From Cordilura impudica (lineage: Eukaryota > Arthropoda > Insecta > Diptera > Scathophagidae), in contig OY821518.1 of the NCBI GenBank assembly GCA_963682025.1, forward strand, positions 14,776,100-14,840,099: a DNA stretch of 64,000 nt, written 5' to 3'. Each line of letters begins with the position of its first letter. Position 1 is the stretch's first letter. Under the pieces are notes generated by a model, which ran no database searches, was not told where the DNA came from, and worked only from the letters and a program-made list of their open reading frames with translations. Shown piece by piece: positions 1 through 11,790 of the stretch. The position numbers and the translations under genes were made by a program.

Positions 1-355
1 TAAGTGATTCATGTTTGGAAATAGTGAAATTTAATCATAGCAAATAAATTAGTTTCTAATCTAAATACTAGACCTCAATTTTTATTTTGATTTAAAAGAG
101 TGCTATAAAAAATATAGATAAGTAATTAAACTATTTTTCTGTATACAAGTACAAGTACTCGAGCTGGTTTCTAAACAGGAATGTTCCAAAATTTGCCTTT
201 AGAATCAAACAGTAGCCACAACTGTGTGTTTCGATAACAAAGAATATCGCAGAATAAATTGCAAAAGATTATTTCAGTGATAAGAGCAATCGAATGTATT
301 TTATTTGACAGATTATTTTGACCATAATTATTACAAATGTGTATCTAATGTGCCC
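1..355. other. AT-rich sequence without a recognised gene
   Basis: I see no coding frame, RNA gene or clear repeat here. It is ordinary AT-rich intergenic DNA running up to the cap of the first heptamer-array element. Confidence 0.5.
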
Positions 356-365
356 AGCAAATAAA

Positions 366-3300
366 TTTTGACGTATAAGCGCAGGGGGATAAATTTCTAT
401 TTCACAATACTATCATAAAAACAGTGTAACATGTAAAGCGTAGGACAAAATTGGTGTGACTTATGATTGTTTGGTGAAAAAATTATGAGATGTAGTAACC
501 TGTTTGAAAATGAAAAATGAAAAACGAAAAACGAAAAATAAAAAATTAAAAATTAAAAATAAGAATGAAAAATGAAAAATGAAAAATGAAAAATAAAAAA
601 TGAAAAATAAAAAATTAAAAATAAAAAATGAAAAATAAAAAATTTAAAAAATTAAAAATTAAATATTAAAAAATTAAAATGAAAACTGAAAAATAAAAAA
701 AGGAAAAATGAAAACTGAAAAATAAAAAATGAAAAATAAAAATGAAAAATAAAAAGTGAAAAATAAAAATGAAAAATGAAAAACGAAAAATAAAAAATGA
801 AAAATAAAAAATGAAAACTGAAAAATAAAAAATAAAAAAAGAAAAATGAAAAAAAAGAAATGAAAAATAAAAAATGAAAACTGAAAAATTAAAAATGAAA
901 AACGAAAAATGAAAAAAAAATGAAAAACGAAAAATTAAAACTAAAAAATGAAAACTGCTAAATAAAAAATGAAAAACGAAAAATGAAAAAGAAAAATGAA
1001 AAAAAAAAAAATAAAAATAAAAATGAAAAATATAAAATATAAAATAAAAAATGAAAAATGAAAAATAAAAAATGAAAACTGAAAAATAAAAAATGAAAAA
1101 ATGAAAACTGAAAAATGAAAAATAAAAATTAAAAACAAAAAATAAAAAATTAAAAGTGAAAAATGAGCAATGAAAAATAAAAAATGGAAAACGAAAAATG
1201 AAGCAAAAATGAGAAATGAAAAACAAAAAATGAAAAATGAAAAATAAAAAATAAAAAATGAAAACTGAAAAATAAAAAATGAAAAAATGAAAACTGAAAA
1301 ATGAAATATAAAAATTAAAAACAAAAAATGAAAAATGAAAAACGAAAAATGAAAAACGAAAAATGAAAAAAAAAAATTAAAAATAAAAATGAAAAATAAA
1401 AAATAAAAAATGAAAAATGAAAAATTAAAAAAAAAAATTAAAAATGAAAAACGAAAAATGAAAAATGAAAAATAAAAAATGAAAACTCAAAAATAAAAAA
1501 TGAAAAAATGAATACTGAAAAATGAAAAATAAAAATTAAAAACAAAAAATAAAAAATAAAAAATTAAAAATTAAAAATGAGGAATAAAAAATAAAAAATT
1601 AAAAACGAAAAATTGAAACTGAAAAATTAAAAAAAAAAAAAATGCAACATGAAAATTAAAAAGTGAAAAATAAAAAATGAAAAATACAAAATGATAAATA
1701 TACATAGAAAATAAAAAATGAAAAAAGAAAAAAAAATGAAAAATAAAAAATGAAAAATGAAAAATAAAAAATGAACAATAAAAAAATAAAAATTAAAAAT
1801 GAAGAATGAACAATAAAAAATGTAAACCGAAAAATTGAAACTGAAAAATGAAAAATAAAAAATGCAAAATGAAAACTAAAAAGTGAAAAATAAGAAATGA
1901 AATATAAAAAATGCAAAATGAAAATTAAAAAGTGAAAAATAAGAAATGAAAAATAAAAAATTAAAAGTGAAAAATAAAAAATGAAATGAAAAATAAAAAA
2001 TTGAAAAAATTAAAAATTAAAAAATTAAAATGAAAACTGAAAAATAAAAAATGAAAAATGAAAACTGAAAAATAAAAAATGAAAAATAAAAATTAAAAAT
2101 AAAAAGTGAAAAATAAAAATGAAAAATGAAAAACGAAAAATGAAAAACGAAAAAAAAAACAAAATGAATAATTAAAAACGAAAAATGAAAAATAAAAAAT
2201 GAAAACTGAAAAATAAAAAATAAAAAATGTAAAATGAAATAAAATGAAAAATAAAAAATGAAAACTGAAAAATGAAAAACGAAATATGAAAAAAAAAAAA
2301 TTAAAAATAAAAATGAAAAACGAAAAATGAAAAAAAAAAATGAAAAACGAAAAATGAAAAAAAAAAATGAAAAACGAAAAATGAAAGCTAAAAAATGAAA
2401 ACTGCTAAATAAAAAATGAAAAATAAAAATGAAAAACGAAAAATGAAAAACGAAAAATGAAAAAAAAAAATTAAAAATAAAAATGAAAAATGAAAAATAA
2501 AAAATAAAAAATGAAAAATGAAAAATAAAAAATGAAAAAATGAAAACTGAAAAATTAAAAATATAAATTAAAAACAAAAAATAAAAAATTAAAAGTGAAC
2601 AATGAGGAATGAAAAATAAAAAATGGAAAACGAAAAATCAAGCAAAAAAGAGAAATGAAAAACGAAAAATGAAAAATGATAAATGAAAAATAAAAAATAA
2701 AAAATGAAAACTGAAAAATAAAAACTGAAAAAATTAAAACTGAAAAATGAAATATAAAAATTAAAAACAAAAAATGAAAAATGAAAAACGAAAAATGAAA
2801 AACGAAAAATGAAAAAAAAAAAATTAAAAATAAAAATGAAAAATAAAAAATAAAAAATGAAAAACGAATAATTAAAAGAAAAATTAAAAATGAAAAACGA
2901 AAAATGAAAAATGAAAAATAAAAAATGAAAACTGAAAAATAAAAAATGAAAAAATGAATACTGAAAAATGAAAAATAAAAATTAAAAACAAAAAATAAAA
3001 CATAAAAAAATAAAAATTAAAAATGAGGAATAAAAAAAAAATTAAAAACGAAAAATTGAAACTGAAAAATGAAAAAAAAAATGCAAAATGAAAATTAAAA
3101 AGTGAAAAATAAAAAATGAAAAATACAAAATGGAAAATGATAAATATACATAAAAAATAAAAAATGAAAAAAGAAAAAAAAATGAAAAATAAAAAATGAA
3201 CAATAAAAAAATAAAATTTAAAAATGAAGAATGAAAAATAAAAAATGTAAAACGAAAAATTGAAACTGAAAAATGAAAAATAAAAAATGCAAAATGAAAA

Positions 3301-4180
3301 TTAAAAAGTGAAAAATAAGAAATGAAAAATAAAAAATGCAAAATGAAAATTAAAAAGTGAAAAATAAGAAATGAAAAATAAAAAATTAAAAGTGAAAAAT
3401 AAAAAATAAAAAATGAAATGAAAAATGAAAAATGTAAGACGCAAAACGAAAAATGAAAAATGAAAAATAAAAATGAAAAATAAAAAATTAAAAATAAAAA
3501 ACGAAAAATTGAAACTGAAAAATGAAAAATAAAAAATGCAAAATGAAAATTAAATAGTGAAAAACAAAAAATGAAAAACAAAAATCTAAAAATACAAAAT
3601 GGAAAATGAAAAATAAAAAATAGAAAGTAAAAACTAAAAATAAAAAATTAAAAAAGAAAAATAAAAAATGAAAATTAAAAAATAAAAAATGAAAAATAAA
3701 AATGAAAAATTAAAAGTGAAAAATAAAAATGAAAAATTAAAAATAAAAAATGAAGCACGCAAAACGAAAGATGAAAAATAAAAAATAAAAATGAAAAATG
3801 AAAAATAAAAATTAAAAATGAAAAATGAAAAATGAAGAATGAAAAATAAAAAATGAAAAACGAAAAATTGAAACTGAAAAATGAAAAATAAAAAAATGCA
3901 AAATGAAAATTAAAAAGTGAAAAATAAAAAATGAAAAATACAAAATGGAAAATGAAAAATAAATAATAGAAAATAAAAATTAAAAATAAAAAATGAAAAA
4001 AGAAAAATAAAAAATGAAAAATAAAAAATAAAAAAATAAACAATAATAAATATTTTTATATTATCAGAGCCCCTGCAGTTGATTGCTATAAGTGACACAT
4101 AGATGACGCTTTTTGTTTGGTTTTAAATAAGTGCCATAAAGAAATCTTAAATTACTAGATGTTAACACATTTACCCTTTG
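366..4180 (-). repeat. Family D capped heptamer-array element, copy D1 (about 3.5 kb array)
   Basis: This is the longest heptamer array in the window. The array runs from about 507 to 4044 and is an A-rich reading of the unit TTTTTNR (TTTTTCA, TTTTTTA, TTTTTAA, TTTTTCG on the minus strand). The right cap (366-506, reversed) has the GCGCAGGGGG block and the motif that reads AACCTGTTTGAAAA at the array edge. The left cap (4045-4180) has the GAGCCCCTGCAG block and a degraded GATGTTAACACAT near 4158. The cap at 366-506 matches the cap at 41985-42115 more closely than those at 17.2 or 50.6 kb, which suggests subfamilies. Long Phe/Ile/Ser frames on the minus strand are artefacts of the 7 bp period. 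Confidence 0.75.
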
Positions 4181-4191
4181 CAAGTTTTTGT

Positions 4192-4372
4192 GTCGACCTA
4201 GTCCCCATAGAAATATATAATCCGATATGAAGTTTTTTAAATTAATAAAAATTCCACTCAGATTTGGTTTACGCTTATATTTTATAACAAATTAGTTGGA
4301 CCTAAAATCAGTTCTCTAAACGCATGGTATACAGTATCGTATAGTTGGTCTAGACCGACTATAAATTTTTTT
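4192..4372 (-). repeat. Family A fragment
   Basis: This is the hairpin end of a family A element in reverse orientation. It contains the CCTAGTCCCCATA block and ends in a slightly mutated GTCGGTCTAGACCGAC palindrome. The remainder is missing, and it abuts the D1 cap. Confidence 0.7.
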
Positions 4373-5470
4373 TTAAGATATTACATTATAATCTTATATT
4401 TTTTTTATTTATTGTATTTAAATTCTGTCATTATTTGGAAATAAAATTTCAATAAATATTAAATAAATAATAATCTTATCCATAAAAACAAAGTTTTTAT
4501 TAAAACTCTTTCTTTCCTTATGCATATAAGTTTTGAATTTCTCCGTGACAAAGTTTTTATTAAAACTCTTTCTTTCCTTATGCATATGAGTTTTGAATCT
4601 CTCCCTGACTGTGCTTGACTTTGCATGACTATTTTAAAATTAATCTTTGGTCACAACAAGTCTATGGAAAAGGTTTCAGATCGATCAGATGAGGGGAAGT
4701 GAGGTTTTAATCTTTTTGTGACTGTGCGTGTCTATGAGTGACTATGCGTGACTATGTCAAAGTTAATCTTTTTTCACAGAAAGTCTTTCGACCAAGTATC
4801 AGATCGTTCCGATAAGGGGAATTGGGTTTTAAAGCACTCCGTGACTGTGTGTGACTAATCTATATTCACAACAAGACTATGGGCCAAGTTTCAGATCAAT
4901 TGGATGAGGGGGAACATGGTTGCCCCATGGCAGACAGACAGAGAGACAGACAGAGAGTATGAGTTAAAAGGAAGAGTTTAAAAAAAATTAAATAATTCAT
5001 TTATGTCAGTTAAACAATCTAGTTGTAAAAATATTAAATATTTTATGATTTTTTACAACAGAAAAACTTTGGCATTTTCGAATATTTTAAATGTGGAAAA
5101 AACAGGGTTAAATTTAAATTTGATGTATTTAAATTTTATTTTGTAATTTTAAGCATAAATAAGGTTGACCTTGTATTTGGTACAAGTTTTTGAATAAATT
5201 TCTTTTTTGTGTTTAACTGAAGCATCTAGTCCGAAAATCCGAAAATCTGAAACAGTAATTAACGGTAAGGCAAAATAAAGTTAAAGGTCTTGCAAAGGAG
5301 ATTAACTTCTTTTCGACAGCAGAAAATTTTGCTGGGTGATTAACGATTTTGTTATATTTATTTATTTTGTTCTTTCATAAAATGTGACGATTTTGAATTT
5401 TATTTGTTATCAGCATGGCATAGAAAAACCCATATACACAATACCCAAAGCTTTAACAACATTGAAGTGG
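4373..5470. repeat. Degenerate ~120-130 bp modules followed by a (CAGA) tract, then unique sequence
   Basis: A ~59 bp direct duplication (4491-4549 and 4550-4608) contains CTTTCTTTCCTTATGCAT. It is followed by about three degenerate modules of 120-130 bp, each with a block like CAAGTTTCAGATC, and then a CAGACAGACAGAGAG tract at 4931-4958. The module-plus-tract layout parallels family A. The stretch 4960-5470 is AT-rich with nothing recognised. Confidence 0.5.
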
Positions 5471-5477
5471 AGTTGTT

Positions 5478-5485
5478 TATAAATA
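5478..5485 (+). promoter_or_regulatory. TATA box of Kazal gene 1
   Basis: TATAAATA lies 72 bases before the ATG. An initiator-like TTAGTT follows about 30 bases downstream (5508-5513). The spacing fits a TATA-type RNA polymerase II promoter with a short 5' UTR. Confidence 0.65.
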
Positions 5486-5549
5486 TGAAAACACATTCAA
5501 TTGAACTTTAGTTTATTAAAACGTATTGTTTCGTTAACACAACTTCACC

Positions 5550-5795
5550 ATGAAACTTTTCGCTGTCTTCACTTTATTTATGTTGGCGCTTTTGGCCTTC
5601 GTTTCGGCTGATGATGTAAATAGCGTATCGAATGATGATAAAACCGATGATGATTGCGCTTGCCCTCGTATGTTTGATCCTGTATGCAGCAGTGACTCGA
5701 TAACTTATACTAATAGATGTGAATTTGAGTGCGCCCAAAAAAGTTTTGCTCGTAAGGGCAGAAGTATTGATATTGCTTATGCTGGCAGCTGTTAA
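5550..5795 (+). CDS. Secreted single-domain Kazal-type serine protease inhibitor (gene 1)
   Basis: The 81-residue product has a signal peptide (residues 1-20, hydrophobic core, cut predicted after VSA), an acidic Asp/Asn/Ser-rich linker (21-35) and one Kazal domain (36-81). All six cysteines are present at 36, 38, 46, 57, 61 and 81, with a one-residue C1-C2 gap and the signature TYTNRCEFEC. Kazal domains fold with pairs C1-C5, C2-C4 and C3-C6 and block serine proteases in substrate-like fashion. The second residue after C2 is the family's P1 position; here it is Arg40, which suggests trypsin-like targets. The start has a good context (CACCATG), a TATA box 72 bases upstream and an AATAAA at 5863. 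The gene is intronless in this frame. It probably acts extracellularly in haemolymph, gut or reproductive fluid; which of these cannot be told from sequence. Confidence 0.92.
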   Translation: MKLFAVFTLFMLALLAFVSADDVNSVSNDDKTDDDCACPRMFDPVCSSDSITYTNRCEFECAQKSFARKGRSIDIAYAGSC

Positions 5796-5862
5796 ACTAA
5801 AGGCCGCTGAAGGACTTAATTTGGATGAATTGTAGTAAAAGTGCTTTTGGAGTAATTGGATT

Positions 5863-5868
5863 AATAAA
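5863..5868 (+). terminator. Polyadenylation signal of Kazal gene 1
   Basis: AATAAA lies 68 bases after the stop codon. Further AATAAA-like words follow at about 5930-5950. Confidence 0.55.
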
Positions 5869-5884
5869 AACCGCAATTATAAAA

Positions 5885-6905
5885 AATATTGTATAAACTT
5901 AAAATGTAAATTAAATCATTTGTGAAACTAATAAAACTCTGCTACAAAATAAAGGTTTTTTCATATACTCATTGATTACATCGCAATACCGAAGTTAAAA
6001 TTTGTTTTTGTCAAAACATTGTTATTGGTTTAAATTTTAAAATTTACCCACTAAAATAAACTTAAGTAACTAAACAAACAAAATCGGCAAAAACATCTTT
6101 AAAAAACAAATATATGATGTTTTTATTAAAAAAAAAAAAAACAAAAGAAATTCTTTAAATATGGACAGCTGAAATAATCTAAATAACCCAACTGATTTGA
6201 AAAGCTTTTAAATAAATACGTGATCTAACATCGCAAACTAAACATCGCTACAAATAATACAAATTTTAAAGAAAGAACTAAATTTATTTGCCCTATTTTA
6301 TATCAATTTAAAACCGAGTATTTTATTTATATAAAAAATTTTGATATACATGTATGTATATTGATTATGTTTGTGGTGTCACCTTGAATGCCAAAGAGGG
6401 TATTTCAAATATCGACAAAAGCAAAAAGATGTGTTCTATTAAATATAATAGAGATTAGTACACTCGTTTGTGAATTTGACATCACCGTAAAATTTTTTGG
6501 TACCCTCTAACTGTATCTTAAAATCAATGTTATAAAAAATTTGGGTACGGTTACCATTTTAACATAGTTGCCGATACTTAACCTTTAAGTTCCAATGCGA
6601 TTTGAGTTTTAATTTAATTTATTTTCTTTTTTGACGCAATATTTGTTATAATTTCTTATTTCTTGTTTTTTTTTTTTTATAAAGTACATGACGGTTTTTT
6701 CCACCTAAAGAATTAAGTTATTACAGAAGACTTTTCATTGCTGGGTCATACTACGCAAGCGAGAAAAGAAATCGGCTAAACCCTACTACAATTAAAAAAC
6801 AGATATTCGTCTATGAGAATTTTAAGTTGATTGAGCCATTAAACTCTTCAGAAAAAACTAAAGATTTTCTTATATATTTATTAACAGCATTTTTAATTAC
6901 AATAT
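5885..6905. other. AT-rich intergenic sequence
   Basis: No gene or family recognised. It contains homopolymer A and T runs (for example 6129-6142). Confidence 0.45.
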
Positions 6906-6909
6906 TTTA

Positions 6910-8070
6910 AGATGGTTATTTCAATTATTAGACGAACTCTGCCTCCCTTTTCAGCGGCGGCTAAAGCACTAAAGAGCGTCGGCGGCTTTATACCACACGA
7001 CTTGGTCCTTTGGACATGTGGAGTATAAGCATAAATACACACTCATGAAACAACAAAAACAACAACAACAATACAAACAACAACAACGACAACAACAACA
7101 ATGACATAAAAACAATAATAATTACTTCTAACACACACAAGAACCAAAATTTTTAATATAACATTAAGAAGAACATAAAAAATTATATTTTTTCAAGAGT
7201 TCTTTACATATTCATTGAAATCTAGGGACCTACTGAAAAGATTTTGATAATTTTAAATAGCAAGCTGCTCAGGATACCAGTGAATCATTTTCACTAAAAA
7301 TAAACTACCCAGCTGACCTATTGAGGGCGTGAGCGTGTTTTCAACAGACGGACATTGCTAAATCAACTCCGCTCGTTATAACAGGAATATATATATTTTA
7401 TGGGTTCCAGATTTTTTTATAAGTACTACGAACAGAATGACCAATTTAACATTATTTAACATTATTTTTGTACTTATATTTAAAAATGAACAACTGACAA
7501 AGATGGTTAATTCTGTTATTATATGAACTCTGCCTCCCACTTCAGCAGCGGCTAAAGCACTAAAGAGCGTTGGCGGCTTTATACCACACGACTTGGTCCT
7601 TTGGACACGTGGAGATAAGTATACATACGCACCCATGAAACAGCAAAAACAAAAATAATAACAAAACAACAACAACAACAACAACAACACCAACGAAAAC
7701 AACAATTACAGCTATCACACACAAGAACCAAAATTTGAATACAACAATAAGAGTTTTTACATATTCATTCAGATCTCGAGGCCTACTGAAAGGATTTCGA
7801 TGATTTTAAATTCCAAGCTGCTCAGGATACCAGTGAATCATTTTTACTAAAAATAAACTTCCCAGTTGATCTTTTGCGGGCGTGATCGTGTTTTCCGCAG
7901 ACGGACAGACGGACATTGTTAAATCAACTCCGCTTGTTATAACATGAATATATATGTTTTATGAGTATCAGATTTTTTTTATAATTACTACAAAGAAGGA
8001 CCAACTTATATAAAAGAATTCAATAAAATAAACCAGGTCACCGAATTTTAAATTGGGCCAACTTTTTGAA
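6910..8070 (+). repeat. Tandem ~591 bp duplication with CAA-rich tracts and family-B-like tails
   Basis: Two direct copies start at 6910 and 7501. Each has a GC-richer block containing GCGGCTAAAGCACTAAAGAGCG, a CAA-rich microsatellite (7040-7105 and 7640-7712), then a segment with the GAGCGTGTTTTC and CAGACGGACATTG words and CTCGTTATAACA seen in family B tails. A third partial copy without the CAA block is at about 8545-8690, joined to a Helitron fragment. The frames over the CAA tracts are low-complexity shadows. Confidence 0.65.
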
Positions 8071-8324
8071 ACTTTCACCAAAGACAGCAATCCTGAATTT
8101 GCTGATATATGCTATTTTTTTCTACTTGCGAACAATTTTTGCATTTTCTTAAGCTGCTGTAATAAATTTATTTCACAAATTTTAGAAAACTCCACAAGGA
8201 AAAAATAACGGTACGATTAGTGTTATGATAACAGAATTTTAGATGAACAGAGTTGAATAAGCTAAACAGTCTGAAGTTGTAGCATTTTGTTTCATGATTA
8301 TTAACTTTAGTATGACAATTTTAT

Positions 8325-8535
8325 TATCTTATTAATATTAAAAAGCAAGGCGATTTCTTGTGCCCGATGTAATTACTTTAATTAATAACCGATTTTGACA
8401 AAAGATACCCTATTTAAAAGGTATTTCTTTTTAGCTCTCCACCATATTTCCAGATTTGCACCGTCTGGTACATTTTTTTTGAGTAATGCTCATTTAAAGT
8501 TGCTACTAACACATACACAAAGTACATACTGTGTG
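8325..8535 (+). mobile_element. Helitron 5' fragment
   Basis: It carries the Helitron 5' region (ATTAATATT, then GGCGATTTCTTGTG) and the GAAAGGTATTTC-type block (here AAAAGGTATTTC). The 3' hairpin and CTAG are missing. It is fused to a partial copy of the 591 bp tandem block. Confidence 0.6.
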
Positions 8536-8835
8536 GTTGCAGATTTTTTTATATAATTACTTCGAACAGAATAACCAACTTATCTAAACCCTCTGCACAT
8601 TGGTGTGTGGGCTATAACAAATAATAATGACTTCAACAAAATAAACCAGATCACCGACATTTAATTTGGGCCAACTTTGTTTTGAAGCTCAAAATTGCGA
8701 AACTCAATTTGAATGTATGGTAAGCGTATTGTTTGTTTTATGTTTGCGACATTTTTTAACTGCATATAACTTTAAAAAAGTATTTATTGCCTGAAACTGT
8801 TTTCAATATTGGCAATTATAGAATTTTTAACAAGA

Positions 8836-9260
8836 ATATTAAATTCGGCTGTGACGAATATTTGATACCCTCGACCTGAGTTTTACGCTTACATTATTAG
8901 TTCGACTTAAGAACAAATGAAGACACAATTTTCAAAGTGCCTAGAATTTGATAAACTTAATTCTAAATGATTGCAATAAATACACTGAATTTCGAACATA
9001 GTTTCGAGTGTTTTCATATTTTAAATACCAGCCTACTCGAAATAATGAATATTAATATTATCCCAATTTTACACAGGTAAATCGTTTCATTTGTTAATGA
9101 GCGTGATTTCAACGGACAGACGGACATCGTTATATCGACTCGAGTTCTTATAAGGATAAAGAATATATTTACTTTATGGGGTCACAAATTAATTTTTCGA
9201 TGCATTACAAACGGAATGACAAACTGATATTGTATACCCTCTGTACAGTGTTTTGGAATG
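8836..9260 (+). mobile_element. Family B element (TTCGGC hairpin), diverged copy
   Basis: It starts with the mutated hairpin TTCGGCTGTGACGAA and the ATACCCTCGACCT block. It has GAGCGTGATTTCAACGGAC, a short GACGGAC tract, and ends in GTATACCCTCTGT. It directly abuts a reverse family A copy. Confidence 0.65.
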
Positions 9261-9261
9261 T

Positions 9262-10026
9262 ATAGATATACCACTATGTGGTTTGGGTATAATGACTTTG
9301 TGCTGCTGTTTTTAACTATCAAAAATACTTGACCTAGACCCTTTGTTATACCGATCGACTCAGTATCACTTTCTGAGTCGCTTTAGCGATGTCCGTCCGT
9401 CCGTCTGTCCGTCTGTGTGTCCACATAAACCTTGTAATCAAACTATAGGTCGCAACTATGAATATATTTTGAATATATTTCGGCCATAGGATGAGCGCTA
9501 TTGAAATTGGTGAAATTTGGTCCATGTTCAGACCTCGTTCCCATACAAATGACCCCTATGAAATCGACATAAATTGTCCTAAGATCCAAATTATCATATA
9601 GATCTCAGAAAAATTGGGTTTGTATGTGTTTATTATATCCATTAATGAGTAGTCCAAAAATACTCCCTATGGGACAACTCTTACTCATAGGCCCCATATA
9701 GAGCTGCTTCCCGATCTTCACTTAAATCTATCAAAAACAAAAATATTGCACAGATTCTTCTCAAATTTTGTTTGCAAAATACAAGAGACTTTACCAAACA
9801 TGGCCAAGATCGGTCCATTTTTCGACCTAGTCCCCATATAAATATAGCATCCGATATGAACTTTTTCATATCTGCAGCCAAAAAAATTTATAACAATGCC
9901 ACTCAAATTTGGTTTATGCTTATTTTCTGTATCGAATTAGTTGGACGGAAGAGATAGGGTCCCTAAGCTATGGTATTTGGTATCATATGGTCGCTCTAGA
10001 CTGACCATAATTTTTTTACTTGTTTT
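9262..10026 (-). mobile_element. Family A element (reverse)
   Basis: Near-full copy. The ACCACTATGTGGT end is at 9270, the GTCCGTCCGTCC tract at 9391-9420, and the other end closes with a degraded GGTC/GACC palindrome and TTACTTGTTTT. The coding-like frames inside recur at the same place in other family A copies and are repeat by-products. Confidence 0.8.
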
Positions 10027-10079
10027 ATATTGAGTTTTATTCTACGTGGAAGTAGATAAAACTGTCGCTAGATAGTGAA

Positions 10080-10437
10080 AGGCTCCCTCTTTAATCAGCT
10101 TGGAAGAGAAGCCAGAAGATGCGTAATGTTGCTTTTAAAGGACGTGGTCGCATGACTTATGACAGTGATGAAAATGAAGAAGTGTTTAAATTATGATTAT
10201 GTAGCAATAATTTAACTTATTGGCCGACGGGAGCAGTAAGCGTGCTTCACAATATCTTATCAAAAAAAAAAAAATCCAAAAATGTCGGCCACGATTACTG
10301 CAGATGACTGGAAACATGAATATGGCCTGATGGATCCTATTTATATTGCTTTGAGTTCGACGGTAAACAGTATTACTAGCGCTGACTTGGGTAAACCAAT
10401 AAAAGACGGCATGTTTAGCCAACAATCAAATACGTAA
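10080..10437 (+). pseudogene. Possible degraded coding fragment, unidentified
   Basis: Short open runs with protein-like composition occur in shifting frames: a run from ATG at 10120 (contains GRGRMTYDSDENEE), one around 10205-10265 and one from ATG at 10281 (51 codons, contains ITADDWKHEYGLMDP). An A13 run sits between the last two. Base composition is more balanced than the flanks. I do not recognise the protein. It may be a frameshifted gene or retrocopy remnant, or chance. Confidence 0.3.
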
Positions 10438-10439
10438 TA

Positions 10440-11785
10440 TATGATTCCTTCACGTACTGACTAATTAGAAAAGAGGTCCATCTGAACATTTGGCAAATTC
10501 ATAGTCGATAAAAAGATTATGTATTTCATTAAGATCGTGACCAATTATTGACCACCACAGACACCGTGGTCAAAAAAACCGTTGGACCATACCAAAAAAA
10601 ATACCCTTTAATTTTGGACGTGCTGTGGCGAGGTCTGTAAATCGATTTGCAAAGTATTCTAAATTACATTATAAATAATTTAGTTAAAACTATGCCAAAA
10701 TGCATGGAAATGTTTTAATTAGTAAGGGTTCTAAGGACTTAGTAGTAAAAATATACGCCATTGTTACATATATTGATATATTCAAAGTTGAGCGCGTTGG
10801 TTTTGTTTTTATTAGTTTAATAGAACAATGAATAAATTTGTTATTGTGCAAGAAGTACTAACGTCTATTCATTTCTGTTTTCCACTGTATGTCCAACATA
10901 TAAAAAAAAAATATCTATAACGGTCTCTTTTCCAACTTTATCCTCTTAAAAAAGCATTGAAGCTATTATGGTTACATAAATTTAATAAAGGTTTATACCA
11001 ATAACTTCCATTGGCATTTATGTTAATGTTAATGTTAAGGGTATTTGTGCGATTCTATTACCATTGGTAACCATTGTCGGTTGAAAAAATTTCTTTAGCA
11101 TTAAATATTAATTTCATTTTCTTTCGGCACAATCATTATTTTTACTTAATGCGCATTTGCTAAAGGTGAAACGAAAATTTAGAGAGTTTTTTCGGTATCC
11201 AGTTGCGGAAAATGCTTGTCAAAATCAAGAATAAGTTATATTTTCTTCATTATAAGGAGTTAATCATATTGTGGGATTCTATCAACGACCTAAAATTAAA
11301 AAGACTGAAATTTAACAAATTCTCTCAATATGGATTTTACAATATTGTCTAAAATTTTGAATATTGATAAATAAAATGCATACCTTAATGGATTTAATAA
11401 AATGCATACCTTAAGGGATTTAATTCGAAAGTGAAGCTTTTATTAAATTAAGTGAAAGCTAGACTTGACTCAAGACTCAAAAAAATTTGATAAATAACTT
11501 GCGGCAAACTGAATTAATATTAAAGATTTAAGTCACTATGAAGGTCATATAGCGAATTATATACATATTTATAAAATAGGTATTATGAAGAAGAAGATAA
11601 CGAATTGATTTTATATGTCGAATATTAATTCCAATCTTAATATTATAAAAGTTCTACAATGCTCTCCGATTATGCGCAAACAATACATTTTTTAATTCAT
11701 GTAATTCTCTAAGGGTGAAGTAGTCCATTATAAGTACCGTTATTAGCGATTATTTTTAATTAGATATGCGATCTGTAGTGGTGTA
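10440..11785. other. AT-rich intergenic sequence
   Basis: No gene recognised. There is a short direct repeat AATAAAATGCATACCTTAA at about 11370-11415. Confidence 0.4.
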
Positions 11786-11790
11786 ATATA

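Noticed and set aside
507..4044. Telomere-like reading of the heptamer TTTTTNR
   Set aside because: It lacks the G-rich strand of telomeric repeats, and flies use other telomere systems. The arrays are interstitial and capped.
666..4098. Long minus-strand frames rich in Phe, Ile, Ser and His (up to 186 residues)
   Set aside because: They follow from the 7 bp repeat, which rarely forms stops on the T-rich strand. There is no signal, domain or codon structure.
5574..5876. 100-residue minus-strand frame over Kazal gene 1
   Set aside because: Shadow of the real gene on the other strand.
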